This document shows, one piece after another, positions 1-13,272 of a stretch of 64,000 bases of DNA. Location: the NCBI GenBank assembly GCA_964035015.1, contig OZ035997.1, positions 11,115,536-11,179,535 on the forward strand, read 5' to 3'. Position 1 is the first letter of the stretch. Each line of letters opens with the position of its first letter. The notes beneath the pieces were generated by a model. It was not told the origin of the DNA. It saw only the letters and a program-made list of their open reading frames with translations, and did no database searches. Both the position numbers and the translations under genes were made by a program. This DNA is from Corallium rubrum. Its lineage: Eukaryota > Cnidaria > Anthozoa > Scleralcyonacea > Coralliidae.

Positions 1-935
1 TTTAGGTCATTAGTAACTTTAACGAGCTTTCCCTTTTGTGTTCTGCACGTGCGAGAATCTTGTTTATATCGTTCTTATTAACAGAAAGCCTAGTAACCAT
101 GATGTATCTCAGTTATATATGGACAAGTCTTTGCTCTTCGCTTTTCGAATTGATTTGTGTCTTCTTACGACTTCTCGAAGTGTTTCTTCATCCAAGGAAT
201 CACTAGTAGGTTATAGACTAAGGTTAGATAGGCAATAATTCGACCAAAACTGTCAACATTCATCTCTTCGAAAATAACACTCGGATTACTTAACCAAAAA
301 CCCGCTATATTCCTCCAAACCAAGTTTAAGATAAAAAATATAAAGTGCCTCTATCCATTTCTGTTTCGTTCCTCTACAAACTAGGCCAAAGTAAACGATA
401 ACTCTCTAAAATTGTTAACACTTATTGCCACCAAACGTGTATAAGACTGTTTGGTCATTTAGGTTCTGACTAATATAATATTCAAAGTCTCCATATTATT
501 CGTAAATAATATCCATCTTGTCAAACGTTTACCGTACCCATTGTTGAGGTAAAGTGTATATACACAACACCGTACTTTAGTACTTATAACAGGATCAACT
601 CTAGCATTTGCCTGAGCGGCTCATAGGGAGTCAAAGGTTAGGGTTAGATGGTCCCAAAGGAGCATGAGATTGAATAAAGCGCACGGAGGGTTGAATGAAA
701 GCTAGGGCTAGGGGGGAAAGTTAGGGCTAGGGGGTTCTGAAGGAGCATGAGAATGAATGACGTAGTAAAAATCCCGGGGAGTTGGCTAAAAGCGGGGTAC
801 GGGGGTGCCGGGACTAGGGTTAGAACTTAGTGACGTAACGCGACGCTATAAAATGAATAAATAATAAGTTGAATATTTAATGAGGCGGCATCCCTTTGGG
901 CGCTATATGGGGGGGGGGGGGGGGGTATCACTACT
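1..935 (-). mobile_element. Terminal fragment of a Polinton-like element (diverged copy A)
   Basis: The sequence is a diverged, internally deleted match to the outer ~1.1 kb of the right arm of the large element at 54,227-61,787. Both share the block with 'taactttaacgag' at their inner side, the repeated 'gtcccaaaggagcatgag' motifs, and a terminus of the form ATATGGGGGGG..TATyACTACT. Here the G run has expanded to about 20 bases at 909-925. The element ends at 935. The left part of this copy is outside the window, so its partner end and target duplication cannot be seen. If the 6-bp rule of the family holds, the duplication is CACAAA (936-941). Confidence 0.8.
109..320 (-). pseudogene. Bcl-2-like small protein remnant in Polinton-like copy A
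   Basis: Read on the minus strand, this frame contains DSFGRIIAYLTLVY, which resembles a BH1 motif (a Gly-Arg-Ile/Val-hydrophobic-Ala core). It aligns with the frame at 55,023-55,226 in the larger element (CRIVAYLALVY at the same place). A second conserved stretch, pattern D-[AS]-L-[DN]-E-[EQ]-T-x-R-x-V-V-R, follows in another frame, so this copy is frameshifted. Conservation at the protein level between two diverged copies suggests it was once a real gene. Bcl-2-like accessory proteins have been reported in relatives of Polintons (adintoviruses). The family assignment is inferred from a short motif. Confidence 0.45.
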
Positions 936-1262
936 CACAAACTTGCATGTCCGAAACACAATGGTTGGCACTATTAAAATGTCGGGCAACAGGCTTGTCA
1001 ACATCATTGTTCCTCATGGAACGAAGATGTTCAGCAAACCTGTCAGATAAATGTCTGCCAGTTTCACCGATGTAAAGCATGCAACATTTATTGCAAGAAA
1101 TACAGTAAATGATGTTGGAAGAGATGCAAGTAAAATTATGCTGAATAACAAAATTAGATTTAGATCCCAAAATACATGTAGCGGAGTTAAGAAAGGAACA
1201 CGTGTAACAACGGGTACGGGAGCAAGAAAAAGTACCCGCTGGTGCCGCTGGGTCTTATCTCA
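931..1262 (-). pseudogene. Penelope-like element GIY-YIG endonuclease fragment
   Basis: The minus-strand frame reads through a Cys-rich segment (CSRTRCYTC), then IIYCISC..CCMLYIGETGRHLSDRFAEHL, and ends at a stop next to the Polinton-like terminus. The order I-Y-C-I-x-C, Y-I-G-E-T-G-R and R-x-x-E-H is the signature of the C-terminal GIY-YIG nuclease of Penelope-like retroelements. No reverse transcriptase is present upstream, so this is a 5'-truncated fragment. Copy A of the Polinton-like element ends at 935, so the Polinton-like element probably inserted into this Penelope remnant. Confidence 0.75.
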
Positions 1263-1331
1263 GTCGGACTGATTTGATTGAAGTGAACCCAAACGTTGCA
1301 GAAACTTTCCCTGGGGGTATGGATTGATTAA

Positions 1332-2369
1332 GAGGCTGTCTCTGTAAGAACTGGGCACCCAGTTCTGAAAGGAAAAATGAAATTCTTCCAATTTTTCAGA
1401 AGGTACTTGCATAAAAAAAGAAATCGGTTTGGCTTGAAAAGCTTTTTTTGGTAAAATTTGACACATTGTTATTTGACACCTTGACGGGTCCAAAATAGCC
1501 CGAAATGTAACCTTTGTTAAAAGGATAAGAATGTCGCAACAATTTGTTGTATTCGCCGACCGATATTTCAGGCCATTTGCTAATCTGCTGAAGGTGTTTA
1601 TGGTACATCTGAGCATGCCGCTGGAATGAACATGTAGCCACCGTTAAAAATAAATACAACAATAAATGACCGAGCACGATAGAAAAAAATATATGCGTAT
1701 TAATTGCGAAAAGTTCCAACGAAAGTACAATAAAAGTTGACTTTAAATTAATTTTGCCAAGGCTAGGCGAGAGCTGTCAAGAAAGAACTCGGTGACCACG
1801 CATTCGCCGCCATTTACAGGAAATTATCAAACTTTGTAAATGATTCATGGCTATGCCCACCAAGTGCCCACATTTTTGGCGTTTGTCTTTCAAAATAAGT
1901 AACTCTAGGTCTACAATGCTAGTAATATGTACTTGGTATCAGGTGCCAGATTTGAGAAAATTGCTCTTTAATTCGTCATATAATATGTGACTAATTTGTG
2001 ATACACTAAAAGTGTGTCTTTTTCAGAAAATTATTTCCCCTCAAATCCTGGATGGAGGTCCCTGATTTTCTGTTGTTGGAAACTAGAAACACTGATTGTT
2101 ACAATATTTGGATACATAAGATTCTCACTTACCTGCTTGCTTCGCGAGAGCGGTATGAAAATCTGGTATTTACGCAGGTTTGAAGACGCTATTTTAGACC
2201 TGTCAAGGTGTCAAATAACAATGTGCCAAATTTTACCAAAAAAAACTTTTCAAGCCAAACCGATTTCTCTTTTTATGCAAGTACCTCAAAAGAAAATTAT
2301 TTTGAAAAATTGGAAGAATTTCATTTTTCCTTCCAGAACTGGGTGCCCGGTTCTTACAGAGACAGCCTC
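1332..2369. mobile_element. TTAA-flanked inverted-repeat element, Kolobok/piggyBac-type target
   Basis: Arms of about 190 bp (1,332-1,520 and 2,185-2,369) are inverted copies of each other, with ends GAGGCTGTC...GACAGCCTC. The tetranucleotide TTAA lies directly outside each end (1,328-1,331 and 2,370-2,373). TTAA duplications are typical of piggyBac and Kolobok transposons. No transposase frame is visible in the ~660-bp interior, so it is non-autonomous. Open frames inside the arms are best explained as repeat sequence. Confidence 0.7.
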
Positions 2370-3352
2370 TTAAATCTGCAGCGTTTAGTTCAGTTTAGTC
2401 ACACCACTCTGACTGATAAGAAATTAAGAATATAATGTGGGGTTATGCAATAACCAAGGTTAACAGCTAGGTAACCGCGCGTCTTTCGTTGTATTGGTGC
2501 AGACGTAGGTCGGGGGTGGTTATTGGGAGACTGGTACCGCTCGATAGCACATCATTAGTACATACGTACGACAAGCAGCCAGACGTACATTCTGTTGCTC
2601 GGAAAATTTTCTTTTTTCTTCTTCCTTTACACACCACTCGTCTGGTCCCTCCATTCAATGGTGCAAATGGTAAGTTCTTTTATCCACCAATTTACATTGG
2701 TGTGATAGGACGTCACAACGTGTGACGTCACAACGTGTGACGTCATAGTTTCAATTACATAATCAATAACTCAAGAACGTGAAATAATCTGAAAAGCATG
2801 TAAAAGTCGTTTTTCTATATTTTAAGTTTTCTTTCAAATACAATCATAGAAGAAGTGGAAGAATTTTTGTTGCATAAGCACTTTACGCAGAGTAGAGTAA
2901 AATTGTTGATTCTCTCCTACACCAACTCAATGGTTTTTGTCCAAGTTTTTTGGTTTTCGTCCCTCCACAAAAACTATCATGCAACAATACAGCCGCGCCC
3001 CATCAGTTCTAAGCTAGTAAGCTACAATCAGTGACAAAAGTGTTAAAAAAGCAACATTTTCCGTTTTATGTTTCCCCAGCTCCCCTGTTCAATGTTGGTG
3101 ACTATTTAAGCGCTCATTTTCACGTTCACAGCGTCCCTTATTTCCAAGTCAACATTGTAAAGTGAGAGGGAGGGAGGGATAAACTCTATCACGAGAAACA
3201 ATGTAAAATGTATTAAGTTAACTTACAAACACGAAGTTTCCCAAGGTATTTTGTCACTGATTGTAGATTCAATTGGTACTTAAATAAAGCTTATGATCAG
3301 AAAAAAACGACAAACAGAATGTTCAAAGCATTAAACAGAAATTTGATTTTAC
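2370..3352. other. ABCC intron or downstream sequence, no gene recognised
   Basis: The remaining exons of nucleotide-binding domain 1 (Q-loop, LSGGQ signature, Walker B) should follow on the minus strand. I searched for them here and in 1-2,370 and found none. A short tandem 'cgtcacaacgtgtga' repeat lies at 2,710-2,745. Confidence 0.5.
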
Positions 3353-3394
3353 CTTTCCACAACCAACAGGTCCAACTACCATCAACAACTCTCC
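3353..3394 (-). CDS. ABCC4-like: ABCC exon 11 (Walker A, 14 codons)
   Basis: The exon encodes [14 protein letters not shown], the P-loop of nucleotide-binding domain 1. The donor GTAAAA splits the P-loop after its catalytic Lys, so the next Ser must lie in an exon off the left edge. The third Gly-x-x-Gly position carries Cys, as in several ABC transporters. Confidence 0.9.
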
Positions 3395-6300
3395 CTGAAG
3401 CAACCAACAAATGATAAAAAGAAAAAGAACAAATAAGAGTGAACTATAGAATATCCCGCGACATTCATGAGAAAAGTTCATAACATACAATTGCGTCATT
3501 CTTTAAAAATACCTGATTAACTTCATTACAAACAACAAGCACATACAAATTCGGCTTATGTTAATTAACAAATAAAACATAAAGCTCCGTGCATATGTAC
3601 TCGTATAAAGGCACGTTTGACGTCATTTGAACACGAAAGAAGTTGACTTTGTGTTCAAATCACATCAAACGTACCTTTATAAGAGTACATTAGCAAAGGA
3701 GCGGTATGTTTTATTAGTTTTATAAAATATGAAGAAAGAGAAACTAAAAGTGGGGTAGTTTTGAAAGTTCGCTCTCTTTTTCCGCCAGGTGACGCCATCC
3801 TACGCCACTCACGCCACGTTACGTCATTCATGATCTCCATAGTCATATTTAAATGCACGGGGCCCAGTCAATCAGAGCGTGCGTAGAGAACACCTTATTT
3901 TATAAGACTTTTTAGAAAATCCTAGCTTGTATTTTTGCCTATAACGACAAATTCAGAAGTGGCAGGGTATTCCATAATCGTTCCTAAAAAGAAATGGTTA
4001 AGTAAACGTTTTACAGCTAGGAGCTGGTATACTTGAGGAAGAGCTAGATTGGACAATGCCGGTTGCCATTTCATGACTTTGTAGGTCAACTGGCCTTCAG
4101 TAGTGTCAAAATTCAAATATTAGAATTGCAATTTCATCTTTATAATATACTTGATGAGATTCTGCTCTTATTTTTATCTGTAATTCAGGAACAAAGAAAG
4201 AAAAAATAGACAAAACAAGAACGTTGATCGGATAAAGAATAAGGATAGCAATATGAACGGAAAGATAAGCAGGATTATTAGTCCTGAAAAGTCGACGCTT
4301 TGGTGTAGTAGAGCGACATACGTCTCGCAACGTTGATAAAATGAACGATACACGACAAGAACTACCTACCGCTGATACTTGGAAACTAACATCAGTCAAT
4401 GTCTTACGAGCACTTTTCTGAGGATATAAGAAAGAAAGAAAAAAACATATTTTTAAAAGCATATTTTTAATACGTCAGTAGCATAAAATGACATGGCGTG
4501 GAATGGTATGACATAGAATAGTATAAATAGAATGGTATGGAATGGTATAAAATGAAATGACATGGAATGGAATAGAATGGCACGGAATGGAGTGGAATGA
4601 CACGGAATGGCGTGGAATGACGTGAACTGGTACAGAACGGCATACTGATCTCTATATAACTGGATTGCTCATCTCTTATGGTCAGCAGTAAACATTTTGA
4701 AGTCTCTGGCGGCCATATTGGTACTCCAAGGTCCAGTATACCTTGCGGGCTTAAGAGGGGGCTTGCGGGGTTGGAAAAACCATAATCCCGTAAAACAATT
4801 CTTAAATGTCAATTTACCGTTACCACTGGAAAACAGGAGGAAAATACAAGCAAATACAGTTCGAGATTGTTAACTACATACTTCAAGGTATGTAGGTATA
4901 GGTAAGGTTGTAATATAGGCAAGTTTTTATATAGCACGTTTTACTGCTTAGTAATACCAACAAATGCAAAAATTAAGCTTCTTAACCTTTTACAGTGTTC
5001 TTTGTTTGATATCAGTAGCAAAGATATTTTTAACGTGGCTTTTTTGGTCTCTTCTCTTTACAAAAACATACAAAGTTTCCGTGGCGGCCATATTGGTACT
5101 CCAAATTCGTCATGTCTGCTGGCTTCATTTTTGGAGCCGGATGAGCAGTCCAGTTATATTGATCGTTTTCACTCACGTGATCGGTGGCTGCGTTGGGTGG
5201 TAAAACAATGCGAAATGTTTGAAGAATAGATTTACATTCTCATAGGATAAGGATTGCATGTGCACCAATATGACCGCCATTTTATTGTTTTTGTGCACCA
5301 ATATGGCCGCCGTGACGTCAGATGAAAACCAAGAATAGAGATCAGTGGCATGGCATCGCATGGAATGGCGTGGCATGGAGTGGCACGGAATGACGTGGAA
5401 TAGCGTGGAATAACGTAGAATGGCATAGAATAAATCACCTTATCCCACGACGAATACACGTTTTGAACAACCACGCTAGACTGTTCTTCTTCAACTTTGT
5501 TCGTGGACAGTGTCAAGCCTTCCTCCAATTGTAAAAATCTCTAAAAGATAATATCAAGAACTAGAAAATTGTGTCACTTGTCTGCATTTTCAAATAAACA
5601 TTTTCTGGCAATCGCCATGGTAATCTGTCGGGCTCGCAAATGTACTATTGAAAACATGTGCTACATATATGCGTGGCACTCGCAAAAAACTTTTGATTAA
5701 GAAGATAATTTTTTCTATGTCACGTATTTTCGGTTAAAAGCGCTAAAAACCCTAGAACTTCTTGGCATATACCACTCAAAATCTCTTTATTTTAGCATTA
5801 TTGTGCAGCTTATACAGTCGACAAACTTTTTAAGTGCATGTCGAGGTTGAGAAACATATCAAAAGATAAAAATATTTGATAATTATGAATGTAGATATGA
5901 TCAATAGAAATCAGTTTGGAGCGCATGTTACGCGACATAGAAAAAATTCTCCTCTTACCATTTAACAGTTCGAAATTTCACCCGATAATAGACAACCACT
6001 GTTAAACCTATATAGTTGTCAATTTTTAAACAAATTTCCGGGATTGCCAAAGAATTTTGCATCATCCAGCAAAAAATATTATACTGCATAAAAAACAGGG
6101 TTAAAAATCGAACGATCATCTTTTTTATCATCTTCCGGTGTAAAGATTTCGTGAAGCACGTTAGAAGGTGAAATGAATGTTTATTTCAACTTTTTAGCAT
6201 TTTTATATATCAAATGAATGAGAATAAATCGTTTAAATATTTTACATAAAACCCATGTTAACTTATGCAAGAAAATTTTACTTCCCCTTCACTTGCTGTA

Positions 6301-9300
6301 CGGGATCAAGTGAAATGTCGAAAGAAAATGACTATGTTCAACGTTTGTTGTTGGCAGTTAAGAAATATATTCAAGGAAACTTCAGAGAATACGTTATAAG
6401 CGAGTTGCACGATCATGCGCACGCACCATTTTGGAGGGTCGCAGGCATAATTGCATAACAAATGTGGTATATGAACGAAATTCGACAACTTCTGAATATA
6501 TTAGCATCAGGACTTATTTCTCTTTAAAAATAGTTAAATTTCGTTTAGTATTGGCCACGTTTTAATGCATGTGGCCAGCCAAAATGATGCGCGCAACATC
6601 GTGCAACTGGCCTATAAGCCGTGTTTACACTGCAAGCCATAGCCTGGCCTTGGCCTGGCCCGGGGTAAATCTGTCGCGTTTACACTGGCACAAGCCTGGC
6701 CAAGGCCAAAGCATAGGCCAACAAAAGAGCAAGCCTAGATACTCTGGTCAAGGCCTAGCCTAGGCCAGCCCAGGACGTGTTTACACTGCCAAAAAGTAGG
6801 CCAAAGTTAGGCCAAGGCTTCCATTGTACACAATAGTCGAGAATTTAACTTCGCCTCGTTAACTATTTGCTCAAATGAAACTCAGGCTCATTGTCTAAAA
6901 GTTCATTATTAACTAATATCAAAATAACACACTTACCTTAATTCTACTTAATGAAACACCACTTTCCTTAAGGGACGTGATGCTCTTTGGGACAAAAATT
7001 GTCGTTACAACATTGACAGACCCAACTATTCCAATAATTGTAAACACTTTCTCGCTGCTCAAAGTGTTTCCCGTTAATATATAAGGAAGAAACATCGACA
7101 AGGTTACCATCGGAATAGCAGCCAAGTAAAACGCCGCGTTAATAGCCAAAAGCCTGCATGTCTTTAAAATTTGTTTTGTTTCCTCTCTAAACAAATATTG
7201 AAATACACACATTCAGTAAGAGGTACTCGTACCGGCCTGAATTTTGCATTGAGGTGTTTGTTTATGAGGCCTTACAGCTTGTGACAACCGGAGAATCATT
7301 ATTTTATGTGGATTTGACACCAATCTAATTTAAAACGTTGCTTCAGTTTGGTCTAGCATGCAGGCGACCTGAGATTATGCCGGCGTGAACTGAATCGCAT
7401 GCTGGACTCATGAAAACGATCTATATAGTAAAAACACTACAACCAACCCGAAATCTGTCCGGCCTGAGTTCGGGAGGGCCTCATGTAAACACCCACTAAG
7501 ATCAAAACAAACAGCGCATTGATCTTTCATGCATGGGCGGCGAACCCCAACCCCGGGAGGAAAGGTTATAGGAGATTATAGCCGCCCTCCCCCCCCCCCC
7601 CCCCTACAGGGTGCACCTAGAAAGTCTATTCACAGATCTTCATACAGAGATACAGTACTTCTACATTCTATAAACTACTCAAAAACTAACCTTATCTATT
7701 GTGGGTTGTCAGTATCTAAATACTGTCAGATGTTGCTATTTTGCTGGCCTGGTGTTTAGCCGATGTTGCAAAGTATATCGGCCGTAACACCGCTGCCAAA
7801 CGTTTTGCGCATGCGCGACGTCCGAGCTCGTCCCAGGCTCGTCCTCAGAAAAAGAGCGGGAAAACACTGAAATATTTGGACTTGTCCAAGAGTCCGACAC
7901 AAAAGTAAAAATTATAAGCATACTACCAAAAAGATAAGGTAGGTAATTTGTGCATGGCTTCTTTGTCAATACTGTAACATATTCTGAATTTACCCCTTCG
8001 TAATTTTCTTTATCCTTTTTTTTAAATACAAATGAATAGTCGAGACTTACTTAGTCTTCACTGTCTTGTTGTTGTCGCCACGGCTAGTTCCCACTTCTCT
8101 TGCAATGTTTACTCAGCGAATTCACGCATGCGCAAACGTTTGGCAGTGGTGTTATCGGCCGTTCACTATAAACTGTTTTTATGGAGATGGGGGTAGTCAT
8201 CCACTGTATAAGTGAGTCAGCAATGTGTACAAGTCATCCCGACCAGGGAAACTAAAATCAAGTTTCCATCTGCCAGTCTGTTTCTACTTAAATTCACGCA
8301 TGTGCAAATATTTGGCAGTATTGCGCAATATTTCCGCTTTTAGCGCAGACCCAGTCAATTTTTGCTGTCGAAAAGCTTTACAACTACAGTACTACTACCC
8401 GCATATAAGAACCTGGCGTTTTCCAAGTTAGCTTAAAAATATTCTTATTTATTTTTTTTCGGTCCGTATCCTACCAAATCCTGCTTTCTGATTGGTTAAC
8501 GAGCGGTCCGTATGAGCCCGTACGGACCGCTCGAGATAATTTTTTAATGTGTTTTATAGGCCGTAAAATTGATCGATTTTCATAACTATTTCGCTTGCCA
8601 CAGAAAAAAATATATTCAACAGAGAGCTACGGGGATACAAATGAGTTTTATTATCCAAATCGCTTTGACAACTTCGTGTGAAAACAGCGAATTTTAAAAG
8701 AAAGCGAGAATGCCGTGAAAAAGCAAAATTTCAGCCAGCGACATTTATAAAGTTTTAAAGTATTATTGCTCAACGACGTATGAAAACAGTTTAAAACAAT
8801 AGGCAAAACATACATAAACTTGTGAACACAGTATTTTGAATCACTAAATGAAACTATATAGAAGTATATATTAAAAAAACATACCACGAGAGGACAGAAA
8901 AGCTGAAACCTTTTGATACTAAACTGTCATTCTTCTGTTGTCCAACAACAAAACCGCTACAAGTCTTTACCCTTTAGTCAAATATTTTCCACATGCCAAC
9001 CTCGTATCGTGTCATGTCTTTGAAAAAAGTTTCAAATGGCTTCCTACAAGCATTTTCGTCTTCAAACTCGAACGACCCACTCCTTTCAATTTCCATGCAG
9101 TCAGCCGAGTATTGAAAACGATTTTTCAAACGAACAGCCAAAAACGAGCAAGCGACGAAGAAGGCGAAAAATCTTTATCAACTAAACTTTAAAAGCACTG
9201 GATCTTCAAGTTTTGACTGTTTTTTTTATCACAAAAGACGTTCCAAGCTTCCCTGTCAGACTGCATGTCGGCAGTTGTTTACTGTCGAACGATAAACTTT

Positions 9301-12300
9301 GGACTTTTGAATATCACGTGAATGTCACGTCGATTACGCAATTAATTATGTTAATTTACTTAATTATGTAAATTATAAATCGTACGATTAATAAAAAAAA
9401 TAAATATGTTATTTACCGTTTTGGTCGGTCCGTATAGAGAAATATTTCCCTCGGTCTCAAAAACGACCCTCGGCCTGCGGCCTCGGGCAGTTTTTGAGAC
9501 CTCGGGAAATATTTCTCTATACGGACCTCCCAGCCGGTAAATAACATATATATATTTGATGTCTACTACGAATTTATGCTATTTAGGTTCTTAAATATAG
9601 GTTCTTATGTAATATGTAAAGGCCGGCAATGAGGACTAGACCGGGTTTTCAAGTACGAGGAATTCGTTCCAGTCCGAGGCGAAGCCAAGGACTGCAACGA
9701 AATCCGAGTACTTGAAAACCCGGTCTAGTCCGAATTGGAGGCCTTTACATGACTTCTCAAAATCATTTAGTGTATTCCCAAAATGAATTAGTGCATTAGT
9801 AATTAGGGTATGGATGAATAACCGATTGTGTGAAGTAATATTTCAAGTCCAAGGACTTGAAATATTATTTCCAGTCCTTGGACTGGAAATAATATTTCAA
9901 GTCCTCTGCCCAGTACTTCCCTGGTATTTCAAGTCCCTTCACGTGGTGCAATTCAGCGCTTCTGATTGATTGATTGATTATCTCATGAATTATTAATGAG
10001 TTTGAGAATTAAGAGTAAAACACTTGTCAGTCAACACTAGAACTACAGTACTTGTACTCTACACTGGTTGATAAATGCTATTGTTGTTGATAAGAGTCTA
10101 AACAACTGTACTCACTACAACAAATAGATTTATAATCAGTACAGAGGTTGTGTACAGTACACGTATATCAAACTTTTATATTGAAATTACAAGAGAGTCT
10201 GGTTTGCACAGTCCGCTTGCCATATTTTTCTCGTTTTTCCTGATTTTCCAAATAGAAACCTGTTCCAGTTTTTAGACTCAACAGGTTATTATATAATGGG
10301 GTTTAAATGTCAAAATTTTAGCCTACAAGTTCTTAATCATTAGGTTCTTATATGCGGGTTCTTACTGCAACGTTTATAAACTTAAAAACATACAAAGAAC
10401 TTGAAGGAGAAGGTATTGTAAAGAATTATGTCATAAGTTCCCTTACTTTCTAACTCGACCAATAACCTTGGCAAATGCATGTTCCCAGGTATACATTTTG
10501 ATAACTCTCATACCGCATATCACTTCATTCATGATTTTTATTCTTTCATCTCTCAGAATGGCAGTCTTAACTCTAAAAAGAAACGTTGGTACAAACGATT
10601 AACGTCCAGGACAATAAGTTAATTTGTTATATAGCTAGAGTTTCGCTGGATACAACGATGACTGTCATTGGTTGGTTTGTGGTCACATGACCTTAGCTAA
10701 ATTTCAATGTCTACTGAGCGGGCAATAATTGAGAACTTATTGCCTGCTCGGTCAATAAGTTTTCAATTGTTGACCGCTAGAAATTTGAACTCTTCACGGT
10801 TTCCTATAAACAAAAGCTTTGTTTGGTAAGAAAAAAAGAATATTTATAGGTCTTCAAAGCATGTGTGAAGATTAACTGGAGAAATGTATTGCTGTTCTTT
10901 TGTTCTGAGACTCATATTCGGTTGTTTGATGTGAAATTACAGAGCCAGGCGAAATGTTTTGGTAAGTCTTTCAGTTTGTCTTTTCGTTTGTGTACATCCC
11001 TTGATAAACGTCGAAATTATTCAGCGAAACTCAAGCTATATAACAAAAAACTTAATGTCTGATCCCTTGGGAAACAGTTAGTTTTGTTTTCCCTCGAGTC
11101 TCGATGTTTCCCTCGACTTCGTCTCGGGAAATATCAAGACTCTCGGGAAAACAAAACTAACTGTTTCCCTCGGGAGCAGACATTAAGTGTATATTATTAT
11201 ATGACTATTTTTGTGAGCGGTCTGGAACGTGAAATGGAGCAAATTGCCTGGTTTCTGAGCGGTCTGGAATCTGCCGTTCGGGACCACTGAGAGAATTTTA
11301 TACACAAAATGAAAGTCAACATTATAAGAAGGATACTAATTTCAGAACTACTCATTGTTAAAATTTGTCGTACAGGTATGTTGTTCGAAATTGTGTTAAG
11401 CTTTCATTTGATGTATAGTTTAAGTTTCCATGTTATGTGAAACTGTTTAAAATGTTTAAAATGTTCGTAGAAATGTTCGTAATAATATAAGTATAACATT
11501 TACTTCTCACAAATATTATAGAATTTCAAATGTTTTTTTATTCAACTACGTAACGTACGGCCTTGAGCGATATGTCAAACAAAAAAAGCAATTGAAAAAG
11601 GCCATTTGGGATAGTACTATAAACGGAAAGTACTTCAAAAATGGGAAAACATATGCCATTTTGGTTTAGTTCGCAAGAAAGATGGTGGCGAGTACGAGCC
11701 TAACACTTTGTCGAGTTTCCATAGAACGTTTACAACACTTGTAGTCATATAATAAACTACTTATTGACCTCGCTTGTTCGGTCTGTACTAGTGAAATATC
11801 GGACCGGCGTTTCCTGCACGGACCTCGCTTCGCTTCGTCGCTTGATCTGTACTAAAAACGTCGGTCCGAAATCTAACTAATAGATCCATATAACTTGTAA
11901 AAATACTGTCGTGGCAATAAAGTGTTCCAAAAATATTGTTGCAATTCATTGGCTCATCCTGAACAATTCATTTCATGAGGTTTATTGAGTAACTTCCTAT
12001 TTTGAATTTGATTGGTTTTTATTTCTTGACCAACCAATAAGAATCGAGATTATTTAACCAAAACCACATGTACAATCAAATTCAAAGAACAAAAATCGAT
12101 ATCGTCAAACTTTCAACGACATAATTTTTCGACGACACATTCTTCATAATTTAAGAAGTGCTTTCAAACTAAACCAAAAAAATGTTGGGGTTAGGGGCAC
12201 TTTAACAACTACATTAAACAAACCTTAAAGCAGCAAAAAATCTCCCGAGCCAAGACTGAAATGGAGTGAGGAGAAAGAGTAGAACCATTCCAGGAAGGAA

Positions 12301-12921
12301 CGAATAACCAATTTCTACCCAGCAAAAATAACAAGCTACTGCAATCAGGAATGGTGTAACCAACAAATACAAACTAAAAAGCGTTGCCTTAAAAAAAGAT
12401 AAAATATATCTTCAAAATTTCAATCACTACGAAAGACGTACTCTACTATATTTTATTCTGCAATGTGTTAAACAATTTCAAAAGGAAGACCCCTAGAAGT
12501 CAAAAGGTTAAGAATCGTTACGTCTACAAAAGAATAAACCCATTTTATTATACAACTGCATTAAAAACTGTCCAAATAACGCTAAAAATGAGTGCAAACA
12601 TACAGCGATATTTGGATAGTTAGTTATTTGCACTGGTTATTCGGATTGTTGGCCAATCAAATTTATCACACGGGAGACTACTTCATGTATGCTTATTATT
12701 TTGTCCTGGTGCAAGTCACGCTCCGGCCTTTTTAGAGTTTTCTTTTTCCATAAAAATTGTTGATCAGAGCAGTTGTATAATAAATCTCTTATGACGTGTT
12801 TTGGTGTGTAGTATCGCTGTATATTTTTACTCGTTGTTTGTATTTTGACTCGTCCTGCGGGCTCGTCAAAATACGGCACAAATTGTAAAAATATACATGC
12901 AGCGATACTACACACCAAAAC

Positions 12922-12978
<57 letters not shown>

Positions 12979-13196
12979 CAATAATAATAATAATAATATA
13001 TATAGAGAGAAAGGGTATTACACGGCGGTGCGAAGATATGAATTTTATCTTCGAGTGGCGAAAACAATATTTTACGAATGAGCGTAGCGAATGAGTAAAA
13101 TATCGTTTTTACCACGAGAAGATAAAATTCATATCTTCAAGCCAGCGTGTAATTTTCTTTTTATTATATTGCATATTTTCTAATAAAACACTCGCA

Positions 13197-13272
<76 letters not shown>

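Larger units (their letters stand above)
7187..10446. other. ABCC intron 7 with nested foldback elements
   Basis: No exon is seen. Repeats include a ~16-base poly-C tract near 7,590, GC-rich words with 'gcatgcgc' motifs at 7,790-7,850 and 8,120-8,150, and the foldbacks listed separately. Confidence 0.5.

Noticed and set aside
1260-1720. Open frames reading SRCQITMCQILPKK and similar
   Set aside because: The same sequence occurs inverted at 2,185-2,369 as a terminal repeat, with several equally open frames, so it is repeat DNA.
2470-2725. Paired frames on both strands near 2.5-2.7 kb
   Set aside because: No family motif, no splice support and no repeat of the frame elsewhere.
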